A DNA stretch of 64,000 nucleotides from Corallium rubrum. Lineage: Eukaryota > Cnidaria > Anthozoa > Scleralcyonacea > Coralliidae. The notes beneath the pieces are model-generated. The model made no database searches. It worked only from the letters and a program-made list of their open reading frames with translations, and was not told where the DNA came from. Each line of letters opens with the position of its first letter. Position 1 is the stretch's first letter. Where the stretch lies: positions 715,741 through 779,740 of the forward strand of contig CAXIUP010000261.1 of assembly GCA_964035015.1 (NCBI GenBank), written 5' to 3'. Shown here piece after piece: positions 38,850-48,853 of this stretch. The position numbers and the translations under genes are program-made.

Positions 38850-39245
38850 AGTTTCGCTTGTCAATCATAAAAAATTTTTTTTCCGGTTTCGATTCCCAAG
38901 CATACCCAATTAACAATTCATATTTTAAAACAGGAATACAAAATTCAACCATTTATCCAGAATCGATAATCACTACAAATATGTCACAAAGAATACAAAA
39001 TTTTACCGTTTTCCCAGAATCAATTAAATATTACTTTTCCCAGAACCAATTAACAATTCATATTTCAAACAGGAATACGAAATTTTACCGTTTTACCCAG
39101 AATCGATAATAACTACAAATATGTCAACAAGAATACAAAATTTCACCGTTTTCCCAGAATCAATTAAATATTACTTTTTCCCAGTACCCAATTAACAATT
39201 CATACGAAATTTTAAAATATGGCGACAAGAATACGAAATTTACCC
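38820..39245. repeat. Subterminal repeat block, inverted relative to 13217-13762
   Basis: TTACCGTTTTCCCAGAATCA, ATAACTACAAATATGTC and AACAGGAATAC recur two or three times here. They are reverse complements of motifs in the left block at 13.2-13.8 kb. With the left block this gives a second pair of inverted repeats, about 3.5 kb and 1.9 kb in from the two element ends. Confidence 0.9.
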
Positions 39246-40321
39246 GTCCTTTTAAAATCCTCATAAGAAATATATATAAGAAACACATGTAAAAAATCTC
39301 ACAGTCATAGGTGTTCGACCAGCAAAGAAATCACTTCCGGCGGATGGTGAGTACTGTTTAAATTGTATTTCCTTGCTGTAAATCTTCAAATATACAATTT
39401 TTGCGTTATTCACAGTTTTTTTTATTGTGGTTGGTGGTTGGTCTGCATCGAGAAAAGAAGACGAAAGAAATCTGGTGTTGATTGATTAAGCTATCTCAGT
39501 GAATACCGCACAACAAGTTTGCATAACTTGTTGTGCGGTATACATTGCGAGTACTTAAAACATTCTTCGGGGTTTAAGACAGGATGGTGATGAAATTTTT
39601 AAATTTATTTCATCATCATTTTGTCTGTTAACCCTCTAGATTCATTTTACAGGAAAAAAACAAAATCTTGAAACGCGGTGGTAAAAGAAAGTCTCGTAAA
39701 AAAACTAGCTAGTCTTTCTTCTATCATCGCATTGAAAGACAACAAAGAAAGACAAGAACAAACGAAGACAAAGCTTTCCTTATGGCGACCCAGCGCGCAC
39801 AAATCACAATTATTTCTGTACTCTGGGTCTCTTTCAAGAAAACTTTAAAAACTGGTGTACACCGCGAAGACAGAAAAGAAGAAGAAAACAAAAGAAAAGA
39901 TGGATAGACTTCCCCAGATGTGAATAAAATCCTAAACGTTTTTATCCACCTCTGGGTTAGCCTCTCTCTCTCAGTTATTTCTCTCCAAGAACAAGAAGAA
40001 GGATCAGAAGAAACAAGATGTCGCTTAGCAAAACAACAGCAATAATAGCACGCGACATTATCAATAAATGTCACGGGGTATTGTTGTGTTTGTATTGTTA
40101 TGGGTATAAGAAGAAAAAAGAAGAAACGGTGTGAATGTTTTCTTTCATCTTGGTGAACTCAGTCGATTTCACCGAGATCAACAAGATGAAAAAAACAAGA
40201 TTTTTTGCCAAAACGAGTGAAACAATGAAGATAACAGAATTTATTTATTATCTCATTACAAGTATAAATGGATATACTTTTGTCATATTCATTCATTCTT
40301 GTAAATGAGATAGTCGTCGCC
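39246..40321. other. Right-arm noncoding region with hairpins
   Basis: I see no convincing ORF. The region has a 17-bp perfect hairpin (39503-39541), a second at about 39585-39632 (GGTGATGAAAT paired with ATTTCATCATC), and an imperfect one near 40146-40190 (CATCTTGGTG with CAACAAGATG). It could hold an RNA gene, an origin or packaging signals, but none can be identified. Confidence 0.4.
39503..39541. repeat. Perfect 17-bp hairpin with 5-nt loop
   Basis: ATACCGCACAACAAGTT (39503-39519) pairs fully with 39525-39541 around the loop TGCAT. No T-run follows. It may be a structural RNA element, a protein-binding palindrome or a replication signal. Confidence 0.9.
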
Positions 40322-40522
40322 ATGAATTGCTGTTACAGATGTTATCAACAAATTCAAAATGTAAATCACATGTGTTACTATACATGTCGCGAATGTGATG
40401 TTTATGAAGTATTTTGTGATTTTTGTCGAAGAAATTATCCTAAAGATGTCATATGTAAAATCTACCACAGATGCGATTGTAAAAATAGACAAGAACGTTG
40501 GTGTAAAAAATATTTTAATTGA
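40322..40522 (+). CDS. Zinc-binding Cys-rich protein 2, 66 aa
   Basis: I start at ATG 40322. MNCCYRCYQQIQ, CYYTCRECDVYEVFCDFCRR and HRCDCKNRQERW follow the pattern of the paralogue at 33498, with matching Cys pairs and a shared C-terminal basic tail. It is the last gene before the right TIR, on the opposite strand from its paralogue. The fold is probably a small zinc ribbon or RING variant. Function unknown. Confidence 0.65.
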   Translation: MNCCYRCYQQIQNVNHMCYYTCRECDVYEVFCDFCRRNYPKDVICKIYHRCDCKNRQERWCKKYFN

Positions 40523-40744
40523 ATAAAAAAAATATTAAAATTTAATCACACGCATACGTCTTTTCTCACCACAAGAACAAGAAAAAGATGATCAGAAGAG
40601 ACCTTTAGCAGACAAAGTATTTTTACAAGTATAAATGGAAGATTACAATAATGATAAAAGAAGATATTTTAGATAAAGCTTTAGAAAAAAATGGCTGTCA
40701 TTTACTGATTGCCATCTTTTTGTAGAGCTTCATTTACATATCGG

Positions 40745-41166
40745 AAAAAAATATTACAAATAATCATACGTATAAGATTTCACAATCACTTCAACTCGGC
40801 TATCGAGAGCGGTACATCCGGTGCAGCTGCTCCCGTAACAAACTCTTCTCGAAGAAACATACAAGCAGACAACATTCGCACGCAGAACAATAAACCACAA
40901 TAAAATACATACAACACAAACCCCTCCTCTCCCAACGCACAACCCCACCCACCCAAAAAAACACCCCATACCCCTCCTAAACTAAAACAATATGCTAATG
41001 AAGAGAGCCAACACCCACTCTCGAACACCCCCCGGCCAAAATTATGCTAATTTTATACATGCTCGATGCTGATTGGCTAATGAAAAAAATACTGCAATCT
41101 GATTGGTTAAAAACTAGTGCCAGGCCCCAACACATAAAGTAAAATATGTTTTATACAATGACTACT
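40745..41166 (-). repeat. Polinton right terminal inverted repeat
   Basis: This is the reverse complement of the left TIR. The tip 40877-41166 is nearly identical; the inner block 40745-40842 matches with a few changes. The centre is about 38 bases shorter than on the left. It carries the same CCAAT/TATA-like module facing inward and the same short Cys-rich ORF start near 40969. Confidence 0.96.
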
Positions 41167-41172
41167 TCTATA
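41167..41172. repeat. Right target-site duplication TCTAT(A)
   Basis: This matches 9703-9708. It marks the LINE sequence duplicated on Polinton insertion. Confidence 0.88.
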
Positions 41173-43148
41173 TTCATTTTAAGTTGGTCAGTTAGCTCAA
41201 GAATTGCTAGTTCAGTTGAATAATTTTTTCAAAATCCAAATTGATAATCTGATAATATATTATGTTTTTCAAGAAATCCAATTAATTGATCATAAACCAG
41301 CCTTTCCAGAACTTTTGCGAATGGTGATAATGTTGCTATTGGTCTATAATTCCCAGGGTCAGTTATTTTGTCATTTTTGTATATTGGAGTAACTCTAGAT
41401 ACTTGAATATGTCAGGTATTATGCCTGTAGTAATAGACTGATTGTAAACGTGAGTGAGGGGTATTGAAAGGGGAAACCTCGCCAATTTAATTAACTTATT
41501 AGGGATATCAATCGAGGCTTTACTTTCATTTAAACCAGATAAGAGAGTGCAAACTTGACTACTTGTAATTGTTGACAAAAAGAAGCTAGAGCTTGGACAT
41601 TTGTTGATAAATTGTGTTGGACTTGTAGTACTTTGGTTAATTGTTTTGGACAAATTAGGGCCTATATTGACAAAATAATGATTAAATTGATCTGCTATAG
41701 TTTGCTTGTCAGTATAAGTTTTGTTATTATATATAAGTTTTGTGGGATGTGTCTGACTTTTTGTCTTCCTCTTAATTAAGGTGCCAATCAGTCCCCATGT
41801 AGATTTTAAATTGTCTTTGTTTACTTCAAATTTTTTTTTGTAATATTTTGACTTACATTGCTTCTTTAATTGATTAAGAGTATTGCAATGTTTTTTATAC
41901 TGCTGTATTTTCAGGATATTACCACTATGAAAATGCTTACGGTACATCTTTTGTTTAATTTTAATTGATCTTAAAATCCCATCAGTTATCCATGGTTTAT
42001 GAACTACTTGCTTTATTTTGCTGTTTGATACTTGTTTTAAAGGGGCATGTCTATTGACAACAGCTTTAAGCTTATGAATAAATTTGTGGTTTTTTTTATG
42101 TATATCATCATCACATTCATTGAACATATCTGTCCAATTGATTGAATAAATATCATTCAAGTACTGAAGTTTATTAAAATGACTATAATCTCTATAATAT
42201 CTTTTTACCTTTTGTTTCTTAACTGGTATATCAACAACACAAAAAATAGGTAAATGATCTGAGATGTCCATGTTTGCAATTCCAGGTATAATTCGCTGTG
42301 TAGAAATGTTTGTATATATATGGTCAATCAAAGTGGAACTATGATCAGTTAGCCTTGTTGGTTTAGTAATAAGTGGAATGAAATTGTTTGCATATAACAT
42401 ATCTAAATAATTTTCTGTTTTAGAATGTGTGTTGTATTTTAAAAAATCAATATTAATATCTCCTAATATTAAAACTTGGTATTTTGATTGGTTTAATCTC
42501 TGAATGAACTGCTGAAGTTCATCAGTAAATTCATCGAGATTTGCTGTAGGGTGTCTATACACACATCCAACCATTATATTATTTTTCTTATAACCTGGGT
42601 CAATTTCCACCCAACATGTTTCTACCAGATCAATATTTAACTTAAGATCAGGACGAGGAATTATATTCATTTGGTTGGATACATATATAGCTGCACCCCC
42701 AGCCATTGTTTTTGAGTCAGAATGATAAAGTGTATAATTAGGTAGGTCAATATTGACAATAGTATTTTCATTAATTCTAGTCTCTGTTAGTGCAATTATA
42801 CTAGGCTTACTGTCAAAAACAGTATAATAAATCTTGTAGTAGTTCAATGTTTTTTGGTAAACTTCGGATGTTACAGTGAAATAATGAAAGAGAATTACTT
42901 GAACACTGATTAAATACATTATTCATTTTTGAAATTGAAAAATATTAGGAGTTAGGGACGTTAAGCATCAAGTCAGAGTCACACTCGTCAAATTTATCAG
43001 GGTTAGGTAGAATATGAAATAAGTCTAAATCAGATAAGGCATCACAGGATGGATTTCCAGTTACCAGGTTAAATTCTCTATTGTCTAATGAAGAATACGG
43101 GAATGTAAAACTTACTTCATGGACATTGGTATCACTGCAACTCATCAT
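41167..43148 (-). pseudogene. LINE ORF2, 5' half (endonuclease and start of RT), cut by the Polinton
   Basis: The main frame (42919-41363) holds an apurinic-type endonuclease: IIALTETRINENTIVNIDLP, VGCVYRHPTANL, VLILGDINIDFLKY and MDISDHLPIFCVVD. A linker leads to the RT N-terminus. The frame changes near 42845 in a T run and near 41395, and a TGA replaces an expected residue near 41252. Beyond the TCTAT(A) site the frame continues exactly into the RT half at 9708. A further frame at 43148-42945 is probably the ORF2 N-terminal leader. The copy was already or is now defective. Confidence 0.9.
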
Positions 43149-43180
43149 AATGATAGAAATTGTTATTTAGATTGTTGATG

Positions 43181-43996
43181 TCAGTGGGAGCGTTGATCCA
43201 AAAAATCCTCGAAGGCTTCAGAAGTTGTGAATCCATGGGATTGTGCCGTTTCATTCTCTCTGAGATATATCTTCCCGTTGGAGGTCCAAATAAATTTAAA
43301 GTTATTCTCCTTCTTAAATGAGTGTATTCTACCAAATAATTTCTTCCTGTATGGTGTAAGTGATTCGTTAATAAATATCTTCGTTGGGTTTCCAAGACTT
43401 TTACCGAGTTCACTGTTAATAGAGGGTAGATTTCTTGTGGTTTTCCCTGTTAGTTGTTTCCGACGTTTGTAAATTTCATCTCGCTTATCCCTTTGAGTAA
43501 ATTTAACAATAATTCGACCTTTCATACTTCTGTCAGGTAGCCTGTGTGCAATTGATATGCTCTCATCTTCAAGAGAAACACCAATAGCTGTCGCCACTTC
43601 TTGAACTAGTTTCTTAGGCTGGTCGTTTGGTATTATTGGTATTCCAGTTAACTCCAAACAATCTCTTCGTGAATATTGTCGAGTCTCGTCCAGCGCAACA
43701 GCATGCTCGTATAGTGCATCTTGAAGTCTTCGAATGGTTTCGTCTTGTCGTCTTATTGTTGCTTCCTGCTCTGACATTTGCTTTTTGGTCGACTGTAAAG
43801 CCTCCACAAAATGATCATACTTGGTACTCAAGAAAGTTTGAGAATTTTCAATTTGTGCACATCGTTCGGTAAGCTCTTGAACCGCCTCAGTCAAACGAGT
43901 CGATTCAGCTTTAATTTCTTCTCGAATATTTGGCAAGAACTCTTCTTTCCAAAATTTCTTTAGTTCACCAATAGTTAATTTACTTGATTCTGGCAT
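43181..43996 (-). CDS. LINE ORF1 protein, 271 aa
   Basis: The ATG at 43996 opens an intact RNA-binding ORF1 product. It has an N-terminal basic/acidic segment and a long coiled coil at about residues 35-105 (EAVQELTERCAQIENSQTFL, then ATIRRQDETIRRLQDALYEH). An RRM-like core follows (CLELTGIPIIPND and RIIVKFTQRDKRDEIYKRRK), then a C-terminal domain. ORF1 proteins trimerise and coat LINE RNA. ORF2 starts just downstream. Bases 43997-44160 are probably the 5' UTR. Confidence 0.85.
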   Translation of the reverse strand: MPESSKLTIGELKKFWKEEFLPNIREEIKAESTRLTEAVQELTERCAQIENSQTFLSTKYDHFVEALQSTKKQMSEQEATIRRQDETIRRLQDALYEHAVALDETRQYSRRDCLELTGIPIIPNDQPKKLVQEVATAIGVSLEDESISIAHRLPDRSMKGRIIVKFTQRDKRDEIYKRRKQLTGKTTRNLPSINSELGKSLGNPTKIFINESLTPYRKKLFGRIHSFKKENNFKFIWTSNGKIYLRENETAQSHGFTTSEAFEDFLDQRSH

Positions 43997-44308
43997 AATG
44001 ATGGTCAGAAGATAATTTAAGAAGTTATAATTTGAGTTCTGTCTTAAGCGATACTATGTGTGACCACCATCTTGTAGTCCAACCCGAACCCGTGTTGAAT
44101 AGATTTGAGTCATCCCAAAATTACTATTAGGTTCGGCACATGAAGAGCACACCGTCTAAAACAGGCCTAACTTTTAGAATATGCGCAAGGCTTGGGTAAT
44201 TCATGATCTTATTTTTTTTAAATGTAAACAATATAAAACAACTATCCCATGACTAAACAATTTTGTCTTTTTATTGCAATTAAAGTTACCTTTTCCTTTA
44301 TATATTTT

Positions 44309-46206
44309 AAAACAGTAATTAGGATAGCATCGGCGGGCCATTTCAGAAGGTCAATAAAACAAAACTTTAAGTCTTGGCCATGAGCTAAAACTCCTGTCAC
44401 ATGTGTAGGTAAGAAGCCGCAACTACCTTTCTCGACCTTAAAATATAAAATATAGTTTAATATATGAATAAGTCAAAATAAAGAGTTTACTCCTTTTGGT
44501 CATAAGATTGGGCGTGACTTTATATGACATTGTGGACATTGTAAACCTCTAATGCTATGTATTTAAAAAATAGAAAACCTTTGCCGTGTTTCCATAGAGT
44601 AATAGAAACATGAGGAAAAGTTTAGGAAAACAAGAAACTGTAGTGGAAACACAATATTTCGAGTTCTTCCGAACTTCAGTACGAACTGTATGGGAACACG
44701 GATAAATGTTATCTATTTCTTACATAAATTAAATAACTCGTCAAAAATAATTTAAATGTAAAAAGGTATTTCCTGTCCAAGCATGGCGTATTGGATAGCG
44801 TGTAAAAGCGTTTTATGCAGTGTATCTATACAATTATAATAAATTATTAGTGTATTGAATAGAATATTATAGAATCACAGCTTTCAACCAATCAACGCGC
44901 GTGGGTTTCTAAAATGTTATCATGTATAAAAGTATTTAATAATGTTGAAATTCTAACCTTCGATTTTTGCGCAAAATGAGGAAGGTGTGTTTTTCCTTGA
45001 TTCATACCATCGATGATGAGACTGAGATACTCGTTGGGCTGTTGCAAACTCTTTTTAATATGTTTGTAATATTTTTTTCTTTCTTCCCTGCACGTTAAAA
45101 TGAATAAAGCAGATATTTATATAATATTTTATAAATGCGGGATAAAAGCAGGAACTCAGCGGGTTTTTTATTTCGCAGACCAACCTGAATCAATAATTTG
45201 ACTGTCAATCGACTAGCTAACTACAAGCGGTCTACTAATTGGGGATACAATTTAACCTAGCATTGACAGAAAATATCTTGAACACTAAATCAGTTACTAA
45301 AGAAAATAATTTTTATACGTACGTGTTAGAAAAATTCTCAAACGAATATATATATATATATATATATATGTATATGTATATATGTATATATATATATACA
45401 CCCAACCCAACCCAACCCAACCCAACCCAACCCAACCCAACCCAACCCAACCCAACCCAACCCAACCCAACCCAACCCAACACAACATGACATGCGACAA
45501 TATTTAAGACCATATATAAATCATGAGTGCCGAGTGTAATACTCAATGTATAATTCTTACCACTGTTGCTCGATATGCAGCTGCTTCTTTTCCAACCACG
45601 TTGCTCGTTCGCATTTTTTTGAAGTGCTCTGTAGATGCTCTTTTAGCAGCACACAAACCCCACATTTGGAAAATCTGCTTCTCTGTGAAATTTAGAAGTA
45701 TTAAGACTATATATTAGAATAATACTGCACATGACCATGCTGTGCAGAGAAAATATGTAGGTTATAACCTTGAACCACGCAGTTGTATGTAAACCAATAT
45801 ACCGAATATTGTTATTAAGAAATAGTTTTAAAAATCTGATGTATTTTACCTTTGGAATAACCACTTTCCTAAACGTTTCTCTCCACATTCTCCGGAAATG
45901 GCTAAGTGATATTGGCTTCATTTCCCCCTTCTTCGTTTCCTCCTTGTAGGCACAGTAGACGCTTTTCTTAGTTTGGCACGATGGCAGGTGGTAATATCCA
46001 GTGTCGGGCATGCGGTCTGCCAAGGTTTCGAAATAGTTGGTGAACCAAAGTTCTGCGTCGATGCTGCGGGGTTTTTTCATTTGCTTTACGCCCCTGTTGC
46101 TTTCTGGCGATGTTCGACCATGATCAAAATCTCTTTTTAAGTTAAAAAACCTAAAGATGCAAAACGTCAGTCTGTCACTGCGAAATTCTATATATACCTT
46201 TTGCCA

Positions 46207-46269
<63 letters not shown>

Positions 46270-46270
46270 G

Positions 46271-46302
<32 letters not shown>

Positions 46303-46326
46303 TAGGATTAGGATTAGGATTATGAA

Positions 46327-46371
<45 letters not shown>

Positions 46372-46636
46372 GGTCAACATGCGCGCCAGTACCTCCACCT
46401 GCTCATTCCATGACATTCAATCCAAGCTGTATTACAGACTTCTTTCCCTTCTACTAAATAAATAAACGCTTTCTGGCCTATGGATTTAACGGCATTAGTA
46501 AAAAAAAAGTTGAGAATATAACTTCTTTGACCATTTTCGTCTAGCTTCCAAAACTTTTCCCTGCTTGCCAAGATGTCGAGTTTTGTAACATGACCACTTT
46601 GAAGACACCGTCTAGTGCAACATTTGAGTTTTTGTG
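44309..46636 (-). CDS. Spliced host gene of an uncharacterised FSKC/IIDGM family, partial
   Basis: Five exons join in phase: 46636-46393, 46132-45850, 45682-45561, 45087-44958 and 44436-about 44309. Junction codons fit, for example AG|A and TG|G. Diagnostic stretches are SIGQKAFIYLVEGKEVCNTA, ELWFTNYFETLADRMPDTGY with HLPSC, RFSKCGVCVLLKE, EYLSLIIDGMNQGKTHLPHF and HVTGVLAHGQDLKFCFIDLL. I remember this set from multi-copy proteins in invertebrate and fish genomes, probably transposon-derived, perhaps with a DDE-like core, but I cannot name it. A long ATT microsatellite fills the first intron. The last donor is weak and downstream exons are not found; the LINE begins within 200 bases. Confidence 0.7.
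45346..45482. repeat. (TA)n/(TATG)n microsatellite followed by (CCCAA)16
   Basis: A TA/TATG tract (45346-45398) is followed directly by about 16 perfect CCCAA pentamers (45401-45480). It lies in an intergenic or intronic stretch. Frames encoding Pro-Asn-Thr-Gln or Gly-Trp-Val repeats here are artefacts. Confidence 0.97.
46207..46371. repeat. (ATT)n microsatellite with a GATTAG/GATTAT core, intronic
   Basis: Two uninterrupted ATT tracts (46207-46269 and 46328-46371) flank GATGAT, GATTAT and GATTAG hexamers. They fill most of the intron between the first two exons of the FSKC-family gene. Confidence 0.96.
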
Positions 46637-47933
46637 CTTTTGCAATGGAAAAAGAAGTACCTTTTTCTGACCTCTTCTCGGTATTCCAACGCGTGTCTTG
46701 TTTCTTTTCTGGAAGAAAAACCCCGTATTTTAGTTGCTATAGTACAATCTGAAGCAGATAATTACAATAGTGACACCGTCAATATACAATTACATATTGC
46801 GGTTCTTAATTTAAGCTAGGTAACGCAAAAATATTGATTGGTACTTCACGTTACATAACAGCGATAACCTTCACACCACAATATTAAGAATGTTAGGCAT
46901 GATCAATTTTCTTATTCATGTACGCGCGTATTCACGATAGTTGATACGAACTTTACAACTTAGCCATTCTTAGTATCACTTACGTTGCAATAAGAATTTA
47001 GTAGATTAAATAGTAGGATTGAAATGCAATGGATTCATTGAAGTGTATAATGCGCAAAAGGGGCACTCGATTTACACGGATAACCTTAGATTTTTCCTGT
47101 TAGGGAGTAAACCAGACGAATTTGATACCTTTGCGCGCGTACCTCGGGGCAATGTAATCCTAACTCTACCCATAATTAATTTATTATTCGTTGTTGGCGT
47201 AGTTAGTTTATCGTTTGCAAATAAAGCATGAGATATATCTTTAATTTGACGAGGTGTATTTATACTATTTAATACCATATATACATAACATACACACATC
47301 AATACGTACTCGGTGCAACACACGCACAGTTCGGCAGTGACATATACTGATCACATATACAGTCCTAGTTAAAGCAGTATTTAATAACAATATAAAATCA
47401 AATTACGTACCTTTGATGTCTCAGAAGCTTTGCTAAATCCACATGTATTCTAAAACGATTATGAAACATAAGAAATTTGCAGATAAATTGAAATAGTAGC
47501 GATGAAATGAATTTCAATCAAATAATAGGACTTACTTCTGGTTCGATCCCGCCATTAATCTTTGTTGTTCGAGACCGTGGGGCCGGGTGGAAGTTCTATT
47601 TTTCAAGTCAGAATTGAATACAAGTTTTGTCTTTTCAAAATGCTGAGAGGACATCTCTCACGAGTAAATTTTTTCACTGTTCCCAAGATCAGCAAATGTT
47701 GCAATGTGAATGTTCAAATGTTGGCGCGCGATTGCGCTAAACTCACGACATTGCTCATTGGTCAGTAACCGAAACTGTTTCACGAGCTTTAATTATGATT
47801 GGCTCTGGTGTGAAATGGTTTCATCAGAGTTTGTGAAACTGTTTTTCCTTGCAGCCAATTAGCTTTCTTGGATCGACACATCGGTAATATGACGCTTAGC
47901 CTTAGGATATAAAAAATTTTCTCACCGGTAGAC
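46637..47933. other. Noncoding region; CCAAT/GTGAAA motifs near 47755-47870
   Basis: No ORF here is convincing. Near 47755-47865 ATTGG, GATTGGCTC, GTGAAATGGTTTCA and CCAATTAGC occur close together, followed by GGATATAAAAAA near 47906. The same TGATTGGCTC plus GTGAAACCATTTCA style recurs in the 58-59 kb duplication, so this is either a promoter module or a shared repeat. Confidence 0.4.
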
Positions 47934-47937
47934 GTCA

Positions 47938-47941
<4 letters not shown>

Positions 47942-48033
<92 letters not shown>

Positions 48034-48106
48034 TAATTTGTATATTGTATATTGTATAGTATATATTATATTATTTAGCTCTACAACAAGTTTGTATAGA
48101 GCACTC

Positions 48107-48190
<84 letters not shown>
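47942..48190. repeat. (CA)n and (TA)n microsatellites
   Basis: A CA tract runs 47942-48013, followed by TA (48014-48033). A longer TA tract occupies 48111-48184. Frames read here are artefacts. Confidence 0.97.
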
Positions 48191-48191
<1 letters not shown>

Positions 48192-48198
48192 TATATAA

Positions 48199-48333
48199 TC
48201 GAAATATAGTAAGGTTAGATATACTGCCGAAACAGAGAACGTATGAGTCTAACGTTTCTCTCTGGCGAAGGGCCTCCGCTCGAAACGTGAGACTCCTACG
48301 TTCTCTGTTTCGGCAATATGATATTTCGATTGT
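48199..48333. repeat. Imperfect palindrome, 135 bp, fold-back element
   Basis: The left arm (ATCGAAATAT... TGCCGAAACAGAGAACGTA) is the near reverse complement of the right arm ending ATATGATATTTCGAT at 48333. The centre is CTCTGGCGAAGGGCCTCCGC. TA-rich DNA flanks it. The shape suits a MITE or a hairpin transcript. No coding potential. Confidence 0.85.
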
Positions 48334-48377
48334 TGTTTCTACAGTACACTGCCTACGCAGCACGCTACTTTTATTAC

Positions 48378-48408
<31 letters not shown>

Positions 48409-48788
48409 CAATATCAATAGTGTAAAATAATACGACTCGAGCGCGAATGATTTTATCACTGATTGTATGTATAGAGAAATGTTCTTGAATTTGAAATTTT
48501 GAATTTGATGTTAAGATTCTACATAGGTTTCACTCGTCTTCGAAGATATTGTAAAGCATTGATGTTTTAAAAGTTGGAATCAAACCGTTCGCCTTTTCTG
48601 CATGTTTAGGTTCCCGATGGATGAAAGAATCTTAACTCTCACCTATATATAGTATATGCAGTTGTTATGATGTTTTGGCCAATTATTTGTTCATCTGAAA
48701 AAGAAATATGCATAAAACCCGGCAAAGTGGTAAATTAAGATATACTTAAAATGTTATATTTTTGTGCTCGTTGTTGCAGGGTAATCGT

Positions 48789-48853
48789 AATAGGCCTACA
48801 GCAATGCCAAGCGGATGAAGTCTTCATCCGATTGGCATTGCTGTAGGCTTATT
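48789..48853. repeat. Near-perfect palindrome, 32-bp arms, 1-nt centre
   Basis: The arms 48789-48820 and 48822-48853 are reverse complements except for two mismatches. The centre reads GAAGTCTTC. Such palindromes are unstable in replication unless short-lived, so this may be a recent fold-back or a very compact hairpin. Confidence 0.9.

Larger units (their letters stand above)
9708..41166 (+). mobile_element. Polinton/Maverick (adintovirus-like) element, 31.5 kb, nested in a LINE
   Basis: The element is bounded by terminal inverted repeats starting AGTAGTCATTG and by a TCTAT(A) duplication. It carries the diagnostic set: retroviral-type integrase (18303), penton (19205), major capsid (21237), Ulp1/adenovirus-type protease (24116), FtsK/HerA packaging ATPase (26152, minus) and protein-primed polymerase B (30220, minus). 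About 25 accessory ORFs fill the left arm (10.7-18.3 kb) and right arm (30.2-40.5 kb). It is longer than the 15-20 kb typical of Polintons. No introns are evident. Neighbouring genes often overlap by ATGA. Several core genes are broken in this copy, so it is probably not autonomous as written. Confidence 0.97.

Noticed and set aside
39724-40074. 116-codon minus-strand ORF in the right arm
   Set aside because: Ser/Arg/Cys-biased sequence, no A-run start context, no coupling to neighbours.
45643-46416. 257-codon minus-strand ORF
   Set aside because: It reads a poly-Ile microsatellite together with true exon 2 of the spliced gene; the exon model explains the conserved part.
47019-47231. 70-codon ORF ending in a hydrophobic stretch
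   Set aside because: No homology, splice signals or conservation visible; chance length in AT-rich DNA.
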